DNA from: Thalassobius sp965218685
GTDB lineage: Bacteria > Pseudomonadota > Alphaproteobacteria > Rhodobacterales > Rhodobacteraceae
Direction: 5' to 3'
NCBI RefSeq assembly: GCF_965218685.1
Contig: NZ_OZ244657.1
Location: 248,001 to 312,000 of the forward strand
Length of the DNA: 64,000 nucleotides
Each line of letters starts with the position of its first letter. The stretch's first letter is position 1. Of this stretch, positions 17,695 through 26,241 are shown one piece after another. A model generated the notes under the pieces. That model saw nothing but the letters and a program-made list of their open reading frames with translations, made no database searches and was not told where the DNA came from. The position numbers were made by a program, and so were the translations under genes.

Positions 17695-17940
17695 TCAGCC
17701 CCCCGTCATCGGCGGAAAGAACGCCACCTCGCGCACGCCTTCAAGCGGGGCGTCAAAATCCGTCAATTCCTGATCCACGGCCACACGCAGCGCCGACAGG
17801 TCGGCGAAGGCCGCAGCATAGCGTTCTTCCCGAGCGCGCAGCTCGGACACCAGATCAGCCACGGTGGCGGCTTGCGTTTCCACAGTTTCGCGCGGGATCC
17901 CGATGCGTTCACGCACCCAGGCAAAATACAACACATCCAT
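17695..17940 (-). CDS. moaD: Molybdopterin synthase sulfur carrier subunit
   Basis: 81-residue ubiquitin-like protein that carries the thiocarboxylate used by MoaE. It opens MDVLYFAWVRERIG and ends FFPPMTGG, with the required terminal Gly-Gly. Its ATG overlaps the pgsA stop by one base, and moaE starts one base after its own stop. The pgsA-moaD-moaE order is common in Rhodobacteraceae, as I recall. Confidence 0.96.
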   Translation of the reverse strand: MDVLYFAWVRERIGIPRETVETQAATVADLVSELRAREERYAAAFADLSALRVAVDQELTDFDAPLEGVREVAFFPPMTGG

Positions 17941-18605
17941 CAGCGATCATCCTTCAGATGCGGCTGCGCCTTGCGGAAATAATCCCAGCCAGTGATCACG
18001 GTCAGAACTGCAGCCACCCACAGCAGGATCAGCCCTGCGTAGCTGCTGAAAATCATGCCGTTCAGCTTCCATTCAAGCCCCTGCAGGTCCTCTTCGCGAC
18101 CGGCAAGGATATCGTCGACCAGAGCCGCATCCATACCATAGCTGGACATCCCGAAATAATGCTCGAACACACCTTGCAGGAACAGCACTGCGATCGCGAC
18201 CATTTGGAACGTTGTCTTCCACTTGGCCAGCTTGGTGACCTTCAGCGTCCCTGCCGTGTCGCCCAGAAACTCGCGCAGCCCCGAAACGAACACCTCGCGG
18301 AAAAGGATAAGTGCCGCCGGCAACACCAGCCCCGGCGCCATCGAGGAATACCCAACCAGCACCATCAGTGCGATCACCACCATCGCCTTGTCCGCGATCG
18401 GATCCAGCATGGCGCCCAGCTTGGTTTCCTGGCTCCATTGCCGGGCCAGGTAGCCATCGAACCAATCGGTGATGGCCGCACCCACGAAAAGCATCAACGC
18501 GAACCAGTCCGCATAGGGCCGAGAGAAGTACAAAAACATCAAGGCAACGCCCGGAGCGGCCAGCAGACGAATGACCGTCAGAATATTGGGAATTGTCCAA
18601 GTCAT
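17940..18605 (-). CDS. pgsA: CDP-diacylglycerol--glycerol-3-phosphate 3-phosphatidyltransferase
   Basis: 221-residue inner-membrane enzyme of phosphatidylglycerol synthesis. The CDP-alcohol phosphotransferase signature D-G-x2-A-R-x8-G-x3-D-x3-D is complete in DGYLARQWSQETKLGAMLDP. The N-terminus MTWTIPNILTVIRL is typical of PgsA and fixes the start at 18605. It is the first gene of the pgsA-moaD-moaE run and diverges from the kinase gene at 18797; the spacer of about 190 bases between them should hold both promoters. Confidence 0.95.
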   Translation of the reverse strand: MTWTIPNILTVIRLLAAPGVALMFLYFSRPYADWFALMLFVGAAITDWFDGYLARQWSQETKLGAMLDPIADKAMVVIALMVLVGYSSMAPGLVLPAALILFREVFVSGLREFLGDTAGTLKVTKLAKWKTTFQMVAIAVLFLQGVFEHYFGMSSYGMDAALVDDILAGREEDLQGLEWKLNGMIFSSYAGLILLWVAAVLTVITGWDYFRKAQPHLKDDR

Positions 18606-18796
18606 GACGCTTCCTAACCCGTTAACACGCTGCTGAAAAGTAGCCTTTCGACCTAACGGCGTGTGCCCGCGCGGCACAATTCCCCAGTATTCGCCAGAAC
18701 CAGCCCCAGTTTTGACACATAACTTGGCGATCTGTGGGAGCAATTAAAGCAGAATGTTTTGCGGGTTCATTACCCGCTGGCCCGAGGAAAAGAATT

Positions 18797-20578
18797 TTGG
18801 CTTGTCTGGCTCCAGACATTTTTGACCTGCCCGTCATGGGCTCGATGTCCGTTCTTATTTTGTCGGTCGTCTTTACCTTATGGGTATGGCGCCAGCACCA
18901 ATTCCCCGGAAAACGCGCCTTCATGGCGGCCGAGATCGGCATGCTTTGGTGGGTCTTTACCGCCATGATGGAGCTGTCGAACGCCAGCTTGGACTGTAAG
19001 GTCCTGTGGTCGCAACTGGCATGGCCCGGGATCGTTCTGATGCCCTCGGCTTGGGCAATGTTCTTGTTCCACTATGCCCTGGGCCAGGACGATTCCCTGC
19101 CTCAGCTAAAGAAATTTGCGCTGTTCGTCGGCCCGACGGTGGTGTCGATCATGGCGTTTACCAATGATTTTCACCACCTGCTGTACGGTCCGGGAACGCG
19201 CTTGGTCGAGGTCGATGGCCGCATGTCCGGTCAGTATGATCACGGCCCGCTGTTTTTCGTGGCCGTCAGCTATGTCTATGCGTTCATGATGGCCTCGGTT
19301 GCGATCAGCTTTGCGACGCTGCGCCGGGCCAAGCCTTCGTTGCGACCATTCTTTGTGACGCTGCTGTTGATCACGCTGGTGCCACTGGGTGGGAACGCGG
19401 CCTATATCCTGTGGGACGTTACGCTGTTTGGCTTTGATCCCACACCCTTCATGTTCTCGTTCGTGCTGGCCGCTTTTGGCTGGTTGATCGTGAACAACCG
19501 CATGATGGACATCACCTCGATCGCGCGGGACCTGCTGTTCGACGAGACCAACACCCCGACCATCATTTTCGACGACGAAGGCCGCCTTTCCGGGCTGAAC
19601 AAACCCGCCCGGCGCCTACTGGCGAATGAGAACATCCGCATTGGCGCCCTGTTGACCGAGCTTCCGCAAATCGGCCCATTGGTCAGCAAAGTCATCAAAA
19701 CTGGCCGGCTGCCCGTGCACCATACGGCCGTCTGGGGGCGCAGCACCTATGATCCGCGCCTGCATCCGCTGGCCAGCCCGATCAATCCGCGTGGCCCCGC
19801 CGTTGGCTGGACGCTGACCTTTGTCGACATCACAGCCCAGCAGGCGCATGCCGACCTGATGGCGCGGGCGGCCCAGCAGGCGGAAACCGCCAACCAGGCC
19901 AAATCCGACTTCCTGTCCACCGTCAGCCACGAGCTGCGCACGCCGCTGACCTCGATCCAGGGGGCTTTGGACATCGTCCAACTGACGGCCAAGGAAGACC
20001 TGCCTGACCAGACCGCGCACCTGATCGAGATCGCCAACAACAACACGCGCCGACTGAAAAGCCTGATTGACGACCTGCTTGACCTGCAACGGATCGAGCA
20101 AGGCCTGATGGAATTCCAGATGGAGCAGATGGAGCTGGCCTCGATGATCAAGGACGCGATCGTCGCCAACAAGTCCTATCTGGACAAGTACAAGGTGCAG
20201 GCCGTAGTGGACTTTCCCACGGCCCCGGCCGTTGTAATGGGCGACCAGAAACGCCTGTTCCAGGTGATGAACAACCTGCTGTCAAACGCGGCCAAATTTT
20301 CGGACGGGGGCACCAGTATCGAGATCACCCTGCGTCAGCGCGACGACATGAACGAAATCCTGGTGCGTGATCATGGCATCGGCATCCCCCCCGGCTGCGA
20401 GGACAAGGTGTTCGGGCGGTTCAGTCAGGTCGAATCCGTTTCGACCCGCGCGCGTGGGGGCTCGGGTCTGGGGCTGAACATCACGCAGGAAATCATTGAG
20501 GCGCACGACGGCACGATCCGCTATGTCAGCACGCTGGGTCAGGGCACGACCTTTATCGTCTCGTTACCCGCAGCCTGA
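18797..20578 (+). CDS. Membrane sensor histidine kinase with 7TM N-terminal domain
   Basis: About 593 residues. The first 230 or so form about seven hydrophobic helices like the 7TM module of some histidine kinases. A PAS-like linker follows (TPTIIFDDEGRLSGLNKPARRLL). The kinase core has H-box FLSTVSHELRTPLTSIQG, N-box NNLLSNAAKFSDGG, and G-boxes DHGIGIPPG and GGSGLGL. I chose TTG 18797 because GAGGA lies eight bases upstream; ATG 18836 and GTG 18734 are in-frame alternatives. No response regulator is next to it. Its stop abuts the uvrC stop tail to tail. Confidence 0.9.
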   Translation: MACLAPDIFDLPVMGSMSVLILSVVFTLWVWRQHQFPGKRAFMAAEIGMLWWVFTAMMELSNASLDCKVLWSQLAWPGIVLMPSAWAMFLFHYALGQDDSLPQLKKFALFVGPTVVSIMAFTNDFHHLLYGPGTRLVEVDGRMSGQYDHGPLFFVAVSYVYAFMMASVAISFATLRRAKPSLRPFFVTLLLITLVPLGGNAAYILWDVTLFGFDPTPFMFSFVLAAFGWLIVNNRMMDITSIARDLLFDETNTPTIIFDDEGRLSGLNKPARRLLANENIRIGALLTELPQIGPLVSKVIKTGRLPVHHTAVWGRSTYDPRLHPLASPINPRGPAVGWTLTFVDITAQQAHADLMARAAQQAETANQAKSDFLSTVSHELRTPLTSIQGALDIVQLTAKEDLPDQTAHLIEIANNNTRRLKSLIDDLLDLQRIEQGLMEFQMEQMELASMIKDAIVANKSYLDKYKVQAVVDFPTAPAVVMGDQKRLFQVMNNLLSNAAKFSDGGTSIEITLRQRDDMNEILVRDHGIGIPPGCEDKVFGRFSQVESVSTRARGGSGLGLNITQEIIEAHDGTIRYVSTLGQGTTFIVSLPAA

Positions 20579-22462
20579 TCAGCCTTTTTCGTGGAAAAAC
20601 CCATAGATCGTCTCGGCCAGAGCATCCGAAATCCCCTCGACCGCCTTTAGATCCGCCAGGTTTGCGCGGCTGACCGCCTTGGCCGAGCCGAAATGCGCCA
20701 ACAACGCCTTTTTCCGCGCAGCGCCCACGCCCGGCACCTCGTCCAGCGGCGTTGCGGACACGGTTTTTGCCCGTTTTGCCCTGTGCGTTCCAATGGCGAA
20801 CCTGTGTGCTTCGTCCCGCAGGCGCTGCACGAAATACAGCACCGGATCATTCATCCGCAGCGCAAAAGGCCGCTGCCCGGGGCGGTGAAATTCCTCTTTA
20901 CCGTGGTCGCGATCCACGCCCTTGGCCACGCCGACCATGGGAATATCCTCGACCCCGAATTCCTGCATGATCTCAAGCACCGCGCTGACCTGCCCGGCGC
21001 CGCCGTCGATCAGCAGAAGGTCGGGCCACAGCCCTTTGCCCCGATCCGGGTCTTCCTTCAACAAACGTTTGAAGCGACGCGTCAGCACCTCTTTCATCAT
21101 GCCGAAATCGTCGCCGGGGGTCAGATCCTCGCCCTTGATGTTGAACTTGCGGTACTGGTTCTTCATGAACCCGTCGGGGCCCGCAACGATCATCCCACCG
21201 ACCGCGTGGGCGCCCTGGATGTGCGAGTTGTCATAGACCTCGACCCGCTGCGGCGGCGTATCTAGGTTGAACGCTTCGGCCAGCCCCTTGAGCAGTTTTG
21301 TCTGGGCCGCCGACTCTGACATTTTCCGGCCCAGGCTTTCGCGGGCATTGCGGGCGGCGCTGGCGATCAGTTCGGCCTTTTCGCCCCGCTGCGGGACCAG
21401 GATTTCCACCTTGCGGCCCAGCTTTTGCGTCAGGGCCTCCTCCATCAGGTCCGTGTTTTCGATGGGATGAGACAGGATCACCTGTTTGGGCGGTTCTTTG
21501 GTGTCATAGAACTGCCCCAGGAAGGCCTCCAGCACCTCGGGCGCCTCGATCTCGGCCCCGACACGCGGGTAAAAATCACGGTTCCCCCAGTTTTGTCCGG
21601 CGCGGATGAAGAACACCTGAACGCAGGCCTGACCCCCCTCAAGATGCAGGGCGACGATATCTGCCTCGGTCACAGTGCGCGGGTTGATGCCTTGGGCGGT
21701 CTGCACCTGTGTCAGCGCGCGGATCCGATCCCGCAAGGCGGCGGCGCGTTCAAACTCCATCGCCTCGGACGCCTCGGCCATCTGCGCGGCCAGGGATTCC
21801 TGAATTTCCGTGGACCTGCCGGACAGAAACCGCCGCGCATCCTTGACCGATTCCGCGTAATCCGCCGGGCTGATCTTGCCCACGCACGGCCCCGAGCACC
21901 GCTTTATCTGATACTGCAAACACGGCCGGGTGCGTGTCTCAAACTGCGAATCCGGGCAGTTGCGCAGCAAGAACACCTTCTGCAACTGGCTGAGCGTCCG
22001 GTTCACCGCGCCCGCACTGGCGAAGGGGCCGTAATAGGCGCCCTTTTCCTTCTTGGCCCCGCGATGTTTCTTGATTTGCGGATAGTCATGCCCCGTCGTC
22101 ACCAGAATATTCGGGAAAGATTTGTCATCGCGCAGCAGCACGTTGTAACGCGGCTTCAGCTGCTTGATCAGGTTCTGCTCCAGCAGCAGCGCCTCGGTTT
22201 CCGTCTGGGTGGTCAGGAACATCATCGAGGCGGTTTCGCGGATCATCCGCTCGATCCGCCCCGAATGCCCCGAGGGCCGCGCATAATTCGACACCCGCGC
22301 GCGCAGGTTGCGCGCTTTGCCGACGTACAGAACCCGCGCCTGAGCATCCAGCATCCGATACACCCCCGGAGAGCTGTCCAGAGTTTTCAAGTACGACTGA
22401 ATCAGCGCATGGCCGGTCAAAGCCGGATCGCGCAGGGTGTTATCGGGCAAGTCATCCGTCAT
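20579..22462 (-). CDS. uvrC: UvrABC system protein C (excinuclease subunit)
   Basis: 627-residue nuclease that makes both incisions in nucleotide excision repair. Order of domains: GIY-YIG nuclease (SSPGVYRMLDAQ to VLYVGKARNLRARVSNY, about residues 31-66), cysteine-containing region (RPCLQYQIKRCSGPC near 160-175), UVR motif (MEFERAAALRDRIRAL near 215), RNase H-like C-terminal nuclease (YDNSHIQGAHAVGGMIV) and a helix-hairpin-helix pair at the end (VPGVGAARKKALL, VEGISDALAETI). Full length. The AT-rich gap upstream holds its likely promoter. Confidence 0.97.
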   Translation of the reverse strand: MTDDLPDNTLRDPALTGHALIQSYLKTLDSSPGVYRMLDAQARVLYVGKARNLRARVSNYARPSGHSGRIERMIRETASMMFLTTQTETEALLLEQNLIKQLKPRYNVLLRDDKSFPNILVTTGHDYPQIKKHRGAKKEKGAYYGPFASAGAVNRTLSQLQKVFLLRNCPDSQFETRTRPCLQYQIKRCSGPCVGKISPADYAESVKDARRFLSGRSTEIQESLAAQMAEASEAMEFERAAALRDRIRALTQVQTAQGINPRTVTEADIVALHLEGGQACVQVFFIRAGQNWGNRDFYPRVGAEIEAPEVLEAFLGQFYDTKEPPKQVILSHPIENTDLMEEALTQKLGRKVEILVPQRGEKAELIASAARNARESLGRKMSESAAQTKLLKGLAEAFNLDTPPQRVEVYDNSHIQGAHAVGGMIVAGPDGFMKNQYRKFNIKGEDLTPGDDFGMMKEVLTRRFKRLLKEDPDRGKGLWPDLLLIDGGAGQVSAVLEIMQEFGVEDIPMVGVAKGVDRDHGKEEFHRPGQRPFALRMNDPVLYFVQRLRDEAHRFAIGTHRAKRAKTVSATPLDEVPGVGAARKKALLAHFGSAKAVSRANLADLKAVEGISDALAETIYGFFHEKG

Positions 22463-22465
22463 CGC

Positions 22466-22690
22466 TTAGACCGTATGATTCTCTGAAAGGCGCTGCAATC
22501 TTTGGCCCATGTAGGCAAGCATTATTCCGTCCACCAAACCTGTGGATAAGTCTGCCGATAACTTGTCGGTATGTCTGATTTTCCCTTGTTTCAGGGCGCT
22601 TTCCGTGATTTGCCCAAAAAATAGGCACATATTCAACCCGTTGTTTTTCAACAATAAAAAATTTAGCACTTGGCAAAATATTGAAAACAT
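22466..22690 (-). CDS. Possible small protein upstream of uvrC (uncertain)
   Basis: 74 codons from ATG 22690, or 54 codons from the internal ATG at 22630. The C-terminal half (KIRHTDKLSADLSTGL, then VDGIMLAYMGQRLQRLSENHTV) looks like a globular or helical peptide. The TAA at 22466-22468 is three bases from the uvrC start, a spacing typical of a leader gene in an operon. Against it: third codon positions are only about half G or C, unlike the neighbours, and the DnaA box sits inside the frame. I recognise no family. It may be chance in AT-rich DNA. Confidence 0.3.
   Translation of the reverse strand: MFSIFCQVLNFLLLKNNGLNMCLFFGQITESALKQGKIRHTDKLSADLSTGLVDGIMLAYMGQRLQRLSENHTV
22541..22549 (-). 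promoter_or_regulatory. Perfect DnaA box
   Basis: TTATCCACA on the minus strand matches the consensus high-affinity DnaA box exactly. It lies 79 bases before the uvrC start in the AT-rich gap. A single box cannot define an origin, but it could bind DnaA for titration or transcription control. Confidence 0.5.
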
Positions 22691-22762
22691 TGACGTTTTT
22701 GTAACGCTTTTGAAACGAGGTCGTTACCAGTGCACAACTTCCGCGTAGGTGCATATGAAATG

Positions 22763-23542
22763 CTACTCTAGGCCCAGGATGTCAGGTGTTCTCCAGCCTA
22801 GGTGCTGGCCTCCGTCGACGCACAGCAACTGACCCGTAACCCCCGGCGAATCGAGGAAATATCCAAGCGCCCCGGTGATATCAGCAGGGTTCGAGCCCCG
22901 CTGCAGAATCGTCGCCTTGCGCTGCCGCTGGAAATGGTCTTCGGTTTGGCGCCCGCCCTGCAGCGTGGGCCCCGGCCCGATAGCGTTCACCCGCACGCGC
23001 GGCGCGAGTGCTTGGGCTGCGGTCTGCGTAAAGGCCCACAGGCCCATCTTGGCCAACGTATAAGTCATGAACTCGGGCGTCAGTTTGCGGACACGCTGGT
23101 CGATCATGTTGATGACCAGCCCTTGGGCCACGGGCTCGGACAGCTCGTCCAGTACGGGATCGGGGGCATGGGCGGCCATGGCTTGGGTCAACACGAAGGG
23201 CGCCCGCAGATTGGATTCGAAATGCCGATCCCAGCCTTCACGCGTGGCCGTGTCCAGCCGGTCGTATTCAAAGATCGAGGCGTTGTTGATCAGGCAGGTC
23301 ACCGGCGCACCGAAATGAGCGGTGACGACCGGCATCAGAGCCTGCACCTGCGCTTCGTCCAGCAGATCCGCATGAAAGGCCTGTGCCGAAACGCCCATGT
23401 CGCGCAGACCGGCAACAGTTTGCTGCGCCGCGTTCTCGGAACTGGCGTAGTGCACGGCCACATCATAGCCCCGTCCGGCCAGATACTCGGCCATGGCGCG
23501 GCCCAATCGTTTGGCCCCACCCGTCACCAATGCAAGAGGCAT
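22763..23542 (-). CDS. SDR-family oxidoreductase, pteridine reductase-like
   Basis: 259 residues. Rossmann start TGGAKRLGRAMAEYL near residues 7-21, NNASIFEYDR near 83-92, and active-site Y-x3-K in MTYTLAKMGLW near 150-160, with VRVNAIGPGP after it. The NNASxFExD pattern together with the T-x-E-F-M-x-Y-T-L-A-K helix is what I associate with pteridine or dihydromonapterin reductases (FolM-like), so a folate or pterin reduction role is likely but unproven. Start at 23542 from the Rossmann N-terminus (MPLALVTGG). Confidence 0.88.
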   Translation of the reverse strand: MPLALVTGGAKRLGRAMAEYLAGRGYDVAVHYASSENAAQQTVAGLRDMGVSAQAFHADLLDEAQVQALMPVVTAHFGAPVTCLINNASIFEYDRLDTATREGWDRHFESNLRAPFVLTQAMAAHAPDPVLDELSEPVAQGLVINMIDQRVRKLTPEFMTYTLAKMGLWAFTQTAAQALAPRVRVNAIGPGPTLQGGRQTEDHFQRQRKATILQRGSNPADITGALGYFLDSPGVTGQLLCVDGGQHLGWRTPDILGLE

Positions 23543-23559
23543 GTCCGGTTCTCCGTTAC

Positions 23560-24504
23560 TCAGGTCAGTACGCTGAGAACATAGATGACATAAAGCGCCG
23601 TCAAGACCACACCCCAAATCCGGTTGATGTTCCATTTCATGAAAACAAAGGGGAACAACAGCAACGACCCGCCCAGCATCACCCACAGATCAAACCGCAA
23701 GAAAGCCGGGTCAACGGGGATCGGGTGCACCAACGACGCCACACCGATAATGGCCAGCAAGTTGAACATGTTCGAGCCGATCACATTACCCAAGGCAACG
23801 TCCGCCTGGCGACGCAGAGCAGCCATCACGGTAGTGGCCAGCTCGGGCAGAGATGTGCCGATTGCCACCAGCGTCAGGCCAATCACAGTTTCGCTGACAC
23901 CAAAGTCCCGCGCAATCGAGGTCGCGCCCTCCAGCAGCAGGTTCGCGCCCAGCGGCAGGCCAATCAGGCCCAGCGCAAGGAACAGCACGATCTTCCACCA
24001 TGGCATGTCCGGATCAGCGCCCTCGGGGTCTTCCAGCTCGGCGTCTTCGCCGGCCGCGCGGTGGGCGCGTGCATCACGCACCGCATCAAACAGAACAAAG
24101 CCCAGCGCCAATAACAGCACGATGCCGCTGATCCAGTTGAACTCGCCCAGGAACGCCAATGCGATGAATAGAACAGACCCGGCGATCATCAAAACATAGC
24201 TTTTGCGGGTCTCACAATCAGCCGTGTGCATCGTCGCCAGCAGCGCGGGCACCCCCAACACCAACAGGATATTCGCCGTATTCGACCCCACGACGTTACC
24301 CAGAGCAATGCCCGGCACGCCCTCTAATGCGGCGGTGATCGAAATCAGAAGCTCGGGCGCTGAGGTACCAAAGGCCACGATGGTCAAGCTGACGATAAGC
24401 GCGGGGATCCCGATGCGCAGGCTTAGGTTCACCGCCCCACGCACCAACGCGTCCCCGGCCAGCAACAAGATCACCAGCCCGACGGCGGTAAACACCCAAT
24501 CCAT
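23560..24504 (-). CDS. Sodium/calcium exchanger family (CaCA, YrbG-type) antiporter
   Basis: 314-residue membrane antiporter with two inverted repeats. The repeats carry the alpha motifs IVAFGTSAPELLISI with GNVVGSNTANILLVLG in the first half, and LVAIGTSLPELATTVMAALR with GNVIGSNMFNLLAIIG in the second. An acidic cytoplasmic loop with HRAAGEDAELEDPEGADPD near residue 150 separates the halves. About ten membrane segments. It is the last of a leftward set that starts with the S49 peptidase; the zinc-ribbon gene ends two bases before its ATG. Confidence 0.94.
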   Translation of the reverse strand: MDWVFTAVGLVILLLAGDALVRGAVNLSLRIGIPALIVSLTIVAFGTSAPELLISITAALEGVPGIALGNVVGSNTANILLVLGVPALLATMHTADCETRKSYVLMIAGSVLFIALAFLGEFNWISGIVLLLALGFVLFDAVRDARAHRAAGEDAELEDPEGADPDMPWWKIVLFLALGLIGLPLGANLLLEGATSIARDFGVSETVIGLTLVAIGTSLPELATTVMAALRRQADVALGNVIGSNMFNLLAIIGVASLVHPIPVDPAFLRFDLWVMLGGSLLLFPFVFMKWNINRIWGVVLTALYVIYVLSVLT

Positions 24505-24506
24505 TC

Positions 24507-24695
24507 TCAGCGAACTCCTTTTTTGCAGGGGCAAGGGCCACTGCCAATTTTGAAACGGCCGCAGTCCGGGCAGCGTTTGGATTGTAGTTTCTTCTGGCCG
24601 GGAAAGCGCAGCTTTCCGAACATGGCAAGCACGGCCATTCCGATCAGGAACAAAGAGATGATCTTGAAAATCACGTCAGAGCCCGAAACGCGCAT
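24507..24695 (-). CDS. Small membrane-anchored zinc-ribbon-like protein
   Basis: 62 residues. An N-terminal hydrophobic segment (about 8-27) is followed by a basic stretch and a cysteine cluster CPDCGRFKIGSGPCPC near residues 42-57, which could bind one zinc ion. It overlaps the 3' end of the S49 peptidase gene by 20 bases and is followed after two bases by the exchanger gene, so it sits snugly in an operon. That fit and the cysteine spacing are the support for it. Function unknown. Confidence 0.75.
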   Translation of the reverse strand: MRVSGSDVIFKIISLFLIGMAVLAMFGKLRFPGQKKLQSKRCPDCGRFKIGSGPCPCKKGVR

Positions 24696-25470
24696 AGGCG
24701 GCGCGCTCCTCGATGCTGGTCAGTGCGTCGTCAGTCAGTTGGGCACCAAAGCGTTGGAACAATCCGCGACGGCGACCATAGCGCAGGAACTTGACCTTAT
24801 CACCGTACAGCTCTTTCAGCTTGGGTTCGACATGGGCCAGACCATCGATCAACCCCAGCGCGGTGGCCTTTTCACCCAGCCAGACGCGACCGGTGAACAG
24901 GTCGGGATCGTCCTGGAGCTTATCCCCGCGACGTTCGCGCACATAGGTTTCAAACCCGGTATGCATGTCGCCCAGAATTTCCTTTAGCCGGTCCACGTCT
25001 TCGGGTTTTTCCGGTTTGAACGGGTCCATCATGGATTTGGATTTCACCGAGGTATGCACCCGCCGTTCGATCCCGTGTTTGGCAATAAACTCATGCGCGC
25101 CGAAACCGGCCGAGATAACGCCGATGGACCCCACGATCGAGCCATAGTCGGCCCAGATGTCATCGGCCGCACAGGCCAGCCAATACCCGCCCGAGGCCGC
25201 GACGTCTTCGACAAAGGCATGCACGGGGACGTTCTTTTCTTCGGACAACCGCCGGATCCGCGCAGCGATCAGCGCTGATTGCACGGGCGAGCCTCCGGGC
25301 GAGTTGATCACCAGCGCGACCGCCGCGGGTTTCCCTCTTCGAAAAGCGCGCTCGATCAGCGGGGCCATGACCGCATCATTCAGCGGGGCGCGCCCAGTGC
25401 CGATCATGCCTTGCAGCCGCACAATGGCGACGCGCGGCGGCGACTTAACAAAAGGAATAAAGCGTTTCAT
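24676..25470 (-). CDS. S49 family serine peptidase (SohB/SppA-like)
   Basis: 264 residues. Signal-peptide-peptidase fold: VALVINSPGGSPVQSALIAARIR near 51-73, catalytic serine in EDVAASGGYWLACAAD near 88-103, and the catalytic lysine should lie in the conserved stretch further on, which here holds VHTSVKSKSMMDPFKPE near 138-154. The usual N-terminal membrane anchor is not evident, so it is a short, perhaps soluble or peripherally bound form. It probably degrades signal peptides or membrane protein fragments. Confidence 0.9.
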   Translation of the reverse strand: MKRFIPFVKSPPRVAIVRLQGMIGTGRAPLNDAVMAPLIERAFRRGKPAAVALVINSPGGSPVQSALIAARIRRLSEEKNVPVHAFVEDVAASGGYWLACAADDIWADYGSIVGSIGVISAGFGAHEFIAKHGIERRVHTSVKSKSMMDPFKPEKPEDVDRLKEILGDMHTGFETYVRERRGDKLQDDPDLFTGRVWLGEKATALGLIDGLAHVEPKLKELYGDKVKFLRYGRRRGLFQRFGAQLTDDALTSIEERAAYARFGL

Positions 25471-25581
25471 AGAAGCTCATGTAGAATGCCAGGTGCGGAC
25501 AAACAAGGCAGGGCCCGGCGTCAGCTTGGCCTAAGAGTGGGAAATCGTGTCTGCGTTGCCAAAATCCCGCGTTCAGCCCGA

Positions 25582-26085
25582 TCAGCCACGCAGTTTTGCG
25601 AACCAGCCCTTCTTGGTCTCGCCCTCTGCCTGGGCCTCTTCGGCTGCGGGTTCAACGGCCGTTTGGAAGTTTTCAAAGAACTGGTCAGCCATTTTCTTTG
25701 AAAAACTGTCAATCAGGCGGCTGCCCAACTGAGCGATCTTGCCGCCGACCTTGGCCTCGACCTCGTAGGTCAGACGCGTGCCGCCTTCGACCTCGGACAG
25801 GGTGACCTTGGCGCCACCCTTGGCAAAACCAGCCGCCCCGCCTTTGCCCTCTCCGGTCAGGGTCAGGCTTTCGTTCTCGACCAGGTCAGACAGGGTAACC
25901 GTGCCTTTGAACGTCGCTTTCACCGGGCCGACCTTTTGCACGACCGTGGCCTCGAACCCTTCGTCGACCGAGCCTGTGACCTCTTGCGCGCCGGGCACGC
26001 ATTCTTTCAGCACCTCGGGGCTAAGCAAAGCCGCCCAGACCGTTGCTCGATCCACCTGAATGATCCGTTCGTCTGCCATCTGCAT
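25582..26085 (-). CDS. CoxG/SRPBCC-family protein
   Basis: 167 residues. START/SRPBCC fold of the carbon monoxide dehydrogenase subunit G group: VWAALLSPEVLKECVPGAQEV near 16-36, GPVKATFKGTVTL near 53-65, GGTRLTYEVEAKVGGKIAQLGSRLID near 101-126, and an acidic tail. CoxG proteins tether CO dehydrogenase to the membrane or bind quinone-like ligands, but no CO dehydrogenase genes are nearby, so the real partner is unknown. The start may be ATG 26085 or 26079. Confidence 0.88.
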   Translation of the reverse strand: MQMADERIIQVDRATVWAALLSPEVLKECVPGAQEVTGSVDEGFEATVVQKVGPVKATFKGTVTLSDLVENESLTLTGEGKGGAAGFAKGGAKVTLSEVEGGTRLTYEVEAKVGGKIAQLGSRLIDSFSKKMADQFFENFQTAVEPAAEEAQAEGETKKGWFAKLRG

Positions 26086-26241
26086 GGTGGCTGCCCCCTC
26101 TGTTCGCTAGCTAACGATCAGCCTACCCTGCCCGTTAAGGCGCGCCAAGCCAGTCATTTGGCAAATCACGGGAAATCCGGCTTGACCCGGCGGCGCTACA
26201 CACACAGGCTGCGCCAGAACGCGCACCCCGCAGGAGCCTTC

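Larger units (their letters stand above)
22463..22762. other. AT-rich 300-base gap upstream of uvrC
   Basis: This gap is visibly richer in A and T than its surroundings, especially 22610-22720. It contains a perfect DnaA box at 22541-22549 (TGTGGATAA, that is TTATCCACA on the minus strand). A weak leftward reading frame at 22466-22690 ends three bases before the uvrC ATG. I see no second good DnaA box, no SOS-type repeat, and no stable RNA fold that I can name. Confidence 0.6.

Noticed and set aside
22463..22762. Replication origin
   Set aside because: One DnaA box and AT richness are not enough, and no dnaA, hemE, parAB or gidA is nearby.
22463..22762. LexA/SOS operator for uvrC
   Set aside because: No GTTC-N7-GTTC or GAAC-N7-GAAC was found.
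25582..26085. Carbon monoxide dehydrogenase gene cluster
   Set aside because: Only a CoxG-like protein is present, with no coxL, coxM or coxS near it.
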